The position numbers and the translations under genes are program-made. From assembly GCA_934438035.1 (NCBI GenBank), contig CAKSBK010000014.1:1-11053 (forward strand): 11,053 nucleotides of DNA, in the 5' to 3' direction. Origin of the DNA: an uncultured Christensenellaceae bacterium (lineage in GTDB: Bacteria; Bacillota; Clostridia; Christensenellales; Christensenellaceae). Below are positions 6,160 through 11,053 of the stretch, piece after piece (positions within the stretch are counted from its first letter, which is position 1; each line of letters begins with the position of its first letter). Below the pieces are notes generated by a model, which did not search any database, had not been told where the DNA came from, and saw only the letters and a program-made list of their open reading frames with translations.

Positions 6160-6967
6160 TTGATACACCTCTTACAGACGAATTCTTGATGTTGTAGGAC
6201 GTGAAAATCTTTACTCCGTGCTCAAAGAAATAGGTTTTGTAGTCGTCGGGAATATTTTCGTTTGTGATAACGGCGTCCGCAATGTCAAGAGGACCTATGC
6301 GCATAAACGATACGTTATTGAACTTTGTATAATCCGCGGCGATTATAAATTCCTTGCACATGCTTTTTATCTTATTATATACGTTAAGCTCGGAGGCGTG
6401 GTATATTGTGTAGCCTCCGTTAAAATCTATTCCCGCAACGCCAACGAAGGCCTTGGAAATAAAGATATTTTCCAAAGAGCGAATAAAAAGCTCGCCCGAA
6501 AGGCTCATTAAATCCTTAACGAGGTTGCCGCCCGTTACTATTACGTTTGCGGAAGGATTTCGAGACAATACCGCTGCGGCGTAAAGGTTATTGGTTACGC
6601 AGCAGAGCTGGTTTTTGCTCACGAGCGCTTTAGCTATATAGTAACACGTCTGCCCTTGTCCCAAATAAATCCATTCGTTCGGCTTTACCATTTCCGCGGC
6701 AATCTGCGCGATATATTCTTTATTTTCATCGTATTCTATTTCGTTTCCGAAGAGGATGCCCTGCGTGCTTACCTGTTTATTGTAATCGTCGTTTAAAATT
6801 GCGCCGCCGTGCGTACGGTGAATAAAGTTTTCTTTTTCGAGCGTTTCCAAATCGTTTCGAATGGTAACTACAGAAACGCCAAAAAGCGAAACGAGGGAAT
6901 TTACGTCTACTTGTCCTCTGTCTAAAATTATTTCTTTAATTTTTGCTAATCTTGTTGCCTTTAACAT
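6152..6967 (-). CDS. DeoR/GlpR-family transcription regulator
   Basis: This 271-residue protein has an N-terminal DeoR-type winged helix-turn-helix: RLAKIKEIILDRGQVDVNSL, a recognition region VSVVTIRNDLETLEKENFIH and the wing RTHGGA, about residues 6-56. The C-terminal sugar-phosphate-sensing DeoRC domain spans about 80-245, with AFVGVAGIDFNGGYT and AADYTKFN blocks. The usual phosphate-loop motif DSGTT is replaced by LGQGQTC. Regulators of this family usually repress sugar-catabolic operons and release DNA on binding a phosphorylated sugar. GAGG at 6973-6976, 5 nt before the ATG, supports the start. The gene is divergent from the sugar ABC operon at 7265 and overlaps the ATPase gene downstream by 8 nt, so it very likely controls one or both. 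The exact ligand is unknown. Confidence 0.92.
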   Translation of the reverse strand: MLKATRLAKIKEIILDRGQVDVNSLVSLFGVSVVTIRNDLETLEKENFIHRTHGGAILNDDYNKQVSTQGILFGNEIEYDENKEYIAQIAAEMVKPNEWIYLGQGQTCYYIAKALVSKNQLCCVTNNLYAAAVLSRNPSANVIVTGGNLVKDLMSLSGELFIRSLENIFISKAFVGVAGIDFNGGYTIYHASELNVYNKIKSMCKEFIIAADYTKFNNVSFMRIGPLDIADAVITNENIPDDYKTYFFEHGVKIFTSYNIKNSSVRGVSND

Positions 6968-6986
6968 AATTACCTCACTAAAAGGT

Positions 6987-6995
6987 ATTATAGCA
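6987..6995 (-). promoter_or_regulatory. Extended -10 promoter of the deoR operon
   Basis: On the minus strand TGCTATAAT (6995-6987) is a perfect extended -10 element about 20 bp upstream of the deoR start codon. The -35 region (near 7010-7015, TTTTTA) is poor, as is common with extended -10 promoters. The short leader carries only the ribosome binding site. Confidence 0.65.
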
Positions 6996-7051
6996 TATAA
7001 ATCGAATAATAAAAAGAAATTTCGCAGGAAAACAGTATGACTTTAAAAAGA

Positions 7052-7073
7052 GTTAAACAATCGGTCGTTTAAC
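7052..7073. promoter_or_regulatory. Palindrome between the divergent promoters, candidate operator
   Basis: GTTAAAC (7052-7058) and GTTTAAC (7067-7073) are perfect inverted arms around an 8-bp spacer. The element lies between the deoR promoter and the sugar-operon promoter and abuts the GAAA repeat array. It has the form of a dimer-binding site for DeoR or another regulator. It does not fit a CcpA cre site. Confidence 0.4.
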
Positions 7074-7126
7074 GAAAAGAAAGAAAAAAGAAAGAAAAAG
7101 AAATATTTTTGTTGACAAAACGAAAG
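7074..7126. promoter_or_regulatory. GAAA repeat array over the sugar-operon promoter, putative operator
   Basis: GAAA units begin at 7074, 7079, 7083, 7090, 7094 and 7100, with a further GAAAG at 7122-7126 between the -35 and -10 boxes. The set 7079, 7090, 7100, 7122 follows a pitch of about 10.5 bp or its double, so repeats face the same side of the helix. This is the expected form of a tandem-repeat operator for a DeoR-family repressor, and it overlaps the promoter where a repressor would block it. Confidence 0.45.
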
Positions 7127-7140
7127 CAGGGTGATAATAT
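7112..7140 (+). promoter_or_regulatory. Sigma-A promoter of the sugar ABC operon
   Basis: A perfect TTGACA lies at 7112-7117. The -10 region GATAATAT at 7133-7140 allows TAATAT with a 17-nt spacer or GATAAT with 15 nt. Transcription should start near 7146-7148, leaving a leader of about 115 nt. That leader contains a GATAGC-GGCGCA-GCTATC hairpin (7220-7237) without a T-run, located 13 nt before the ribosome binding site. Confidence 0.7.
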
Positions 7141-7264
7141 ATGAGTACAAAAAGAAAAACGAATTTGCCTAAAGAAACCTATGACAAATATTTTTTCTTA
7201 TTCAGGTGTGAAGTTGTTTGATAGCGGCGCAGCTATCGATATATATAATTAGGAGGAATTAATA

Positions 7265-8389
7265 ATGAAGAACCTTAAGAAACTTATTGCTATGTCGTTA
7301 GCAATACTCCTTCTCGCTCTTTCCTTTGTTGGATGTGCAGCGAAACCCGCGGACGACCCCGCAAAGTCTGACGAGCCCGCTAAAACGGAAGCTCCCGTTG
7401 CTACCGACAACGGCAAGGCAAACGAAGCTTTAAGCTCCGACCTTAAATTAGGCGACTATCAGCCCAAGAAGACGGAATACAACTTCTATCTTACTTACAA
7501 GCTCGTTCACGCTTGGTGGGACGCTGTAGGTCTCGGTCTTGAAGACGCAGCTAAACAGTACGCTGAAAAGGGAATCACCGTAAACTATGATTACAACGCT
7601 CCCGTTCAGCCCGACGCTGCAGACCAGGTTAGCAGAATAGAGCAGGCGGCAGGAAGAAACTTCGACGTTATCGGCGTTGACGTTAACGATATCAAGATCG
7701 TTACTCCTACCATCAACAAGTTAATCGACCAGGGCGCTAAGATCATGACGTTCTCCAGCTCCGACGCTACTAAAGAAGACGGCTGCAAGAGAATCGCTTA
7801 TGTAGGCAACACTCATAACTATCAGGACGGTGCTGACTTAGCTGAAATCATGGCTGAGAAGATCGGTTACAAGGGTAAGGTTTGCGCTCTCGGCGGAACC
7901 ATCGGCGCTCCCTGCCACGAAGACAGAATTAAGGGCTTCCAGGATGTTATGGCTAAATATCCCGACATCGAAGTTTTAGACATTCAGTATGATAACGACT
8001 CTGTTGAAAGCGCTCTTTCCATCACTGAGGGCTGGCTCCAGAAGTATTCCGACCTTGACGCTATCTTCTGCAACAACATGGGCAACCCCGTTGGCGCAGC
8101 TCAGGCAGTTGAGGATAAGGGCCTTGCAGGCAAGATCGTTCTTGTTGGTATGGACCACGACCTCCGCGCTCTTGAGTACTTAAGAGACGGCGTTATCACC
8201 GCTCTCGGCGTTCAGGACTGCTACAAGATGGGCTTTGACACCATTCAGGTTGCTATAATGATCGCTGACGGTCTTGAGCCCGGACCCGACACCTTCCCGG
8301 AGCAGACCGAAGAGCAGACAACCATCATTTATCAGGACGACGCTCAGGGCTTCATCAACAAGCTTTACGGCGGCGCAAGCTCTAACTGA
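7265..8389 (+). CDS. Sugar ABC transporter substrate-binding lipoprotein
   Basis: This 374-residue exported lipoprotein should capture the substrate outside the cell and pass it to the permease encoded two genes downstream. Residues 1-24 are a signal peptide with the lipobox LSFVGC; Cys24 would be lipidated. An acidic Pro/Ala/Lys-rich linker follows (25 to about 56). The rest is a type 1 periplasmic binding fold of the ribose/galactose class (Peripla_BP_4-like): AWWDAVGLGLEDAAKQY, FDVIGVDVND, RIAYVGNTHNYQDGADLAEIM, and the hinge-side VLVGMDHD. Five further Cys residues in the mature part are unusual for an exported protein. AGGAGG at 7251-7256, 8 nt before the ATG, sets the start. Codons end in C (GAC, AAC, ATC) more often than in neighbouring genes, in keeping with high expression. 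The sugar cannot be named from this protein alone. Confidence 0.93.
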   Translation: MKNLKKLIAMSLAILLLALSFVGCAAKPADDPAKSDEPAKTEAPVATDNGKANEALSSDLKLGDYQPKKTEYNFYLTYKLVHAWWDAVGLGLEDAAKQYAEKGITVNYDYNAPVQPDAADQVSRIEQAAGRNFDVIGVDVNDIKIVTPTINKLIDQGAKIMTFSSSDATKEDGCKRIAYVGNTHNYQDGADLAEIMAEKIGYKGKVCALGGTIGAPCHEDRIKGFQDVMAKYPDIEVLDIQYDNDSVESALSITEGWLQKYSDLDAIFCNNMGNPVGAAQAVEDKGLAGKIVLVGMDHDLRALEYLRDGVITALGVQDCYKMGFDTIQVAIMIADGLEPGPDTFPEQTEEQTTIIYQDDAQGFINKLYGGASSN

Positions 8390-8411
8390 TAACAACTACT
8401 ACTGACATAAA

Positions 8412-8437
8412 GGGAGCCTCCGTTTTCGGAGGCTCCC
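8412..8437 (+). terminator. 11-bp hairpin between binding-protein and ATPase genes
   Basis: GGGAGCCTCCG (8412-8422) and CGGAGGCTCCC (8427-8437) form a perfect 11-bp stem with a TTTT loop. No T-run follows, so it is not a complete intrinsic terminator. It more likely protects the 3' end of the binding-protein mRNA and causes the stepped expression common in binding-protein-dependent transporters. Confidence 0.7.
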
Positions 8438-8471
8438 GATTAGAAAGAAACAATAGCAGAGGGAGGAAATC

Positions 8472-9956
8472 ATGAACGAATATATTCTGGAAATGAAGGA
8501 TATTGTAAAGCGTTTCCCCGGTACGCTGGCTCTCGATAACGTAAACTTCAACCTTAAAAAAGGAGAGGTTATGGCGCTTATAGGAGAAAACGGAGCCGGC
8601 AAAAGCACGCTCATGAACGTGCTCATGGGCGTATACAGTCTGGATTCAGGAGAAATTTTTCTAAACGGAGAAAAAATTGAAAACAAGTCGCCTTTTGAGG
8701 CGCTTCAAAAGGGAATAGGAATGGTTCCGCAGGAGCTTAACCTTGTACCCGATATATCGATAGCCGAAAATATTTTCCTCGGCAATCATCAGAAAAAAGC
8801 AAGCTTTATAGATTGGAAAAAAACGCATGAGAAAGCCGAAGAGGTTTTAAAGAAGCTCAACGTTGACATAGATCCCGATATAAAGGTCGGACATATAAGC
8901 TCTGCTTATCAGCAGCTCGTATCAATCGCAAGAACAATCGCAGCAGGCTCCAACATAATCATATTGGACGAGCCCACCGCAAGCCTTACGGTTATAGAGA
9001 CAAAAAGACTTTTTGAAAACATAAGAATGCTAAAAGAAGAAGGCTGCTCGATAATAATGATAACGCACCATTTGGACGAGGTTGTCGAAATGGCTGACCG
9101 CGTTACCATAATGAGAGACGGCAAAATGGTTAAGGCCTGCGATGCAAGCGAGCTTACCATAAGCGACATGATCTACTACATGGCAAACGAAAAGGTAGAT
9201 AAGTTCAAGAGAGTCGAAAGACAGGTTTCAGACGAAGTCGTTTTAAGCATTCAGGGATACACGAGAAAGAACGAATTTAAGGGCGTTAATATAGACGTAA
9301 AGAAAGGCGAAATATTGGGAATTGCCGGACTCATCGGTTCGGGAAGAACAGAGCTTTTCAGCTGTATTTACGGTCTTACCAAAAAGGACGCCGGCAAGCT
9401 CTATTTTGAGGGCGAAGAGGTTGAGTTTAAAAGCCCCTATGAAGCGATTAAAAAGGGCATAGGCTTAATCCCCGAGGAACGCAGAAAGCAGGGAATGTTC
9501 GCAGAGCTTCCCATTTACGAAAACATGCTTCTTCCCTCATATAAGAGACTGAAAAAGGGCGGGTTTATAAATTTCGGCAAGGTTAAGAAATTAGCCGTTG
9601 ACGAAATAGGAAAATTAAGAGTAAAAACTCCCAACGAGGATACAAAAATAAAGAGCCTTTCGGGCGGCAACCAGCAGAAAGTTATAATCGCAAGGTGGCT
9701 TGAAAAGGACGTTAAGCTCCTTATAATGGACGAGCCTACAAGAGGTATAGACGTAAGAGCGAAATCCGAGATATACGATCTTGTAAGAGAACTCGCAGAT
9801 AAGGGTGTAACAGTCGTTGTAATCTCTTCCGAAATGGACGAGCTTGTTGCAATAGCAGACAGACTTGTGGTAATGTTTGAAGGAGAGGTAAGAGGAGTAG
9901 TCGAGCCCAGAGAGGATATGAAACGTGAAGATATCCTGCGCGTGGCTCTTCAGTAA
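8472..9956 (+). CDS. RbsA/MglA-type sugar ABC transporter ATPase
   Basis: This 494-residue cytoplasmic protein contains two fused ATPase domains and powers import through the permease encoded next. Domain 1 has Walker A GENGAGKST (38-46), the Q-loop VPQELN (85-90), Walker B IIILDEPTASL (162-172) and the H-loop ITHH (197-200). Its signature is degenerate (ISSAYQQ, 142-148), as in many family members. Domain 2 has the Lys-less GSGRTEL (289-295), IPEERRKQGMF, a canonical LSGGNQQ (396-402) and LLIMDEPTRGID (417-427). Length is typical (about 500). GGAGG at 8462-8466, 5 nt before the ATG, sets the start. It is the second gene of the operon, 82 bp after the binding protein and 14 bp before the permease. 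It is the complete counterpart of the divergent ATPase at 4714-6159, whose first-domain signature and Walker B are less canonical. Confidence 0.95.
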   Translation: MNEYILEMKDIVKRFPGTLALDNVNFNLKKGEVMALIGENGAGKSTLMNVLMGVYSLDSGEIFLNGEKIENKSPFEALQKGIGMVPQELNLVPDISIAENIFLGNHQKKASFIDWKKTHEKAEEVLKKLNVDIDPDIKVGHISSAYQQLVSIARTIAAGSNIIILDEPTASLTVIETKRLFENIRMLKEEGCSIIMITHHLDEVVEMADRVTIMRDGKMVKACDASELTISDMIYYMANEKVDKFKRVERQVSDEVVLSIQGYTRKNEFKGVNIDVKKGEILGIAGLIGSGRTELFSCIYGLTKKDAGKLYFEGEEVEFKSPYEAIKKGIGLIPEERRKQGMFAELPIYENMLLPSYKRLKKGGFINFGKVKKLAVDEIGKLRVKTPNEDTKIKSLSGGNQQKVIIARWLEKDVKLLIMDEPTRGIDVRAKSEIYDLVRELADKGVTVVVISSEMDELVAIADRLVVMFEGEVRGVVEPREDMKREDILRVALQ

Positions 9957-9970
9957 ATTAGGAGGCAATT

Positions 9971-10963
9971 ATGGAAAACAGCAATGTCAGCGCAAACAGC
10001 AACAGATTTAAAAATAAGCTTATGACGATGGTAAAATCCACAGCATTCGTGGTTTTGCTCGTCACTATAGTAATGACCGTTATAGTTCACTTCGCAACCG
10101 GCGGAAACTTCTATACGGCATATAACCTTTCAACCTATACAAGAACGGCGTCGTTTACGATACTTATCGGCTGCGCACAGACTCTTGTTTTGTTACTCGG
10201 CGGAATTGACCTTTCCGTTGCAAGTATTGCCGGCCTTTCAAGCATGGTTTTCGCAATGCTCACGTTACAGGCGGAGATTAACCCCTTTATAGCAATACTC
10301 GTTGCAATAATCGTAGGCTTTGTATGCGGAGCCATCAACGGCGTATTCATCTGCGGCTTAAATCTTCCTCCCTTCATCGTTACTCTTGCTACAAGCTCGC
10401 TTTATAAGGGCATTATATACGTTTGTACGCAGGGCGTTCCGTTAACGGGTATTCCCGATTCCGTAACCGTAATAGGACAGGGTTCGCTTTTCGGAGTAAT
10501 TCCTTATCCCACGTTAATAATGATTGCGGTTGTAATAATACTTATGCTCATGCTTAAGTTCACCTCCTTCGGAAGACATATTTACGCTGTCGGCGGAAAC
10601 ACCGTTGCGGCTAAGATAGTCGGCGTAAGAACGAACAGAACACAGATGGGAGTTTACTCTCTTGCAGGTCTTATTTCCGGTATGACGGGCGTTCTCATGG
10701 TTTTGAGAATGGGCGCTTCTCAGGTTAACATCGGTGAGAACTGGGTTATGCCTTCAATCACGGCGGCTGTTTTGGGCGGCACGGCAATGTCCGGCGGCAT
10801 GGGCGGCGTAGGCGGTACGCTTATCGGCGGTCTTCTCATGGCGGCTATAACATTCTGTATAAACCTCGTAGGACTTTCCTCTTACTGGGATAACGTTGTA
10901 ACCGGCGCGGTTGTTATCATCGCCGTTTCCATAGACGCTATTACAAAGAAAAAGAGAGCATAA
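9971..10963 (+). CDS. RbsC-type sugar ABC transporter permease
   Basis: This 330-residue integral membrane protein forms the import channel, presumably as a homodimer as in RbsC. About eight to ten hydrophobic segments alternate with short loops. The family block LLLGGIDLSVASIAGL lies at about 74-89. The cytoplasmic coupling loop GRHIYAVGGNTVAAKIVGV lies at about 191-209, and the Gly-rich AAVLGGTAMSGGMGGVGGTL at about 265-284. Length matches the family (about 320-340). AGGAGG at 9960-9965, 5 nt before the ATG, supports the start. The gene lies 14 bp after the ATPase and 18 bp before the epimerase-like gene, so all are co-transcribed. Only one permease is present, consistent with the homodimeric branch. 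Confidence 0.95.
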   Translation: MENSNVSANSNRFKNKLMTMVKSTAFVVLLVTIVMTVIVHFATGGNFYTAYNLSTYTRTASFTILIGCAQTLVLLLGGIDLSVASIAGLSSMVFAMLTLQAEINPFIAILVAIIVGFVCGAINGVFICGLNLPPFIVTLATSSLYKGIIYVCTQGVPLTGIPDSVTVIGQGSLFGVIPYPTLIMIAVVIILMLMLKFTSFGRHIYAVGGNTVAAKIVGVRTNRTQMGVYSLAGLISGMTGVLMVLRMGASQVNIGENWVMPSITAAVLGGTAMSGGMGGVGGTLIGGLLMAAITFCINLVGLSSYWDNVVTGAVVIIAVSIDAITKKKRA

Positions 10964-10981
10964 TATCAAGGAGGAAGAAAA

Positions 10982-11053
10982 ATGAAATTCGGAATATGTT
11001 ACTGCTACTGGAACAAGGATTGGGAGGGAAAGGACTATCCCAAATATATAGAA
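10982..11053 (+). CDS. Sugar epimerase/isomerase, D-psicose/D-tagatose 3-epimerase-like, 5' end only
   Basis: Only 24 codons are present before the window ends: MKFGICYCYWNKDW then EGKDYPKYIE. The pattern MKxGIxYxYWxxxW with an aromatic-rich stretch is the start of D-psicose (allulose) and D-tagatose 3-epimerases, metal-dependent TIM-barrel enzymes that interconvert ketohexoses at C-3. Trp14 of that family is kept; the position-6 Tyr I recall from clostridial psicose epimerases is Cys here. AGGAGG at 10969-10974, 7 nt before the ATG, sets the start. It follows the permease by 18 bp in the same operon, so the imported sugar is probably its substrate or an upstream precursor. The fragment is short; another member of the AP-endonuclease-2-like sugar isomerase/epimerase superfamily remains possible. 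Confidence 0.72.
   Translation, partial: MKFGICYCYWNKDWEGKDYPKYIE

Noticed and set aside
6160..6168. GTG at 6168 as the start of the divergent ATPase.
   Set aside because: It overlaps the AGAGG site that is correctly spaced for the ATG at 6159, and it would add only three residues.
7112..7140. A CcpA cre site around the sugar-operon promoter.
   Set aside because: No segment fits the cre consensus with its central CG and flanking TGNAA/TTNCA arms.
7141..7221. A 26-codon open reading frame (MSTKRKTNLPKETYDKYFFL and six more residues) in the sugar-operon leader.
   Set aside because: Its ATG directly follows the -10 box, upstream of the predicted transcription start, and it has no ribosome binding site.

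Overview
The window looks like chromosomal DNA of a low-to-mid GC, spore-forming, probably anaerobic Firmicute (Clostridia). The pointers are a spoVT orthologue with a sigma-G-like promoter, AGGAGG ribosome binding sites, lipoprotein-type solute-binding proteins, intrinsic terminators with long U-runs, and a cobalamin riboswitch. No rRNA, tRNA, CRISPR array or insertion sequence was seen.

Layout. (1) 1-334, minus strand: the 5' end of a lipoprotein gene behind a cobalamin riboswitch with an intrinsic terminator and its own promoter; probably a cobalamin-uptake binding protein. (2) 335-459: about 125 bp between genes holding four same-orientation DnaA-box-like 9-mers, two of them perfect, plus one weak inverted copy. 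(3) 467-1086, minus: spoVT with a likely forespore promoter. (4) 1155-4415, minus: a trkA-trkH potassium-uptake operon followed by a small zinc-ribbon gene that has no ordinary start codon, closed by a terminator. (5) 4416-4713: a long AT-rich intergenic region with a strong minus-strand promoter and, about 100 nt downstream of it, an intrinsic terminator ahead of trkA. This could be a small RNA or an attenuated trk leader. (6) 4714-6967, minus: a DeoR-family regulator translationally coupled to a sugar-type double-domain ABC ATPase that has no permease beside it. (7) 7265-11053, plus: a divergent sugar ABC operon (lipoprotein binding protein, RbsA-type ATPase, RbsC-type permease) leading into the first 24 codons of a D-psicose/D-tagatose 3-epimerase-like enzyme.

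How the genes work together (inference). The DeoR protein probably controls the divergent transporter/epimerase operon for a rare ketohexose or related sugar. Upstream of that operon's promoter lies a GAAA-type repeat array with about 10.5-bp pitch, immediately before a TTGACA box. A strikingly similar array-plus-TTGACA module sits at 4601-4674 in front of the small-RNA/trk-leader promoter. The two promoters may therefore answer to the same repressor. This shared module, the putative regulated RNA and the surplus ATPase are the least expected parts of the window.
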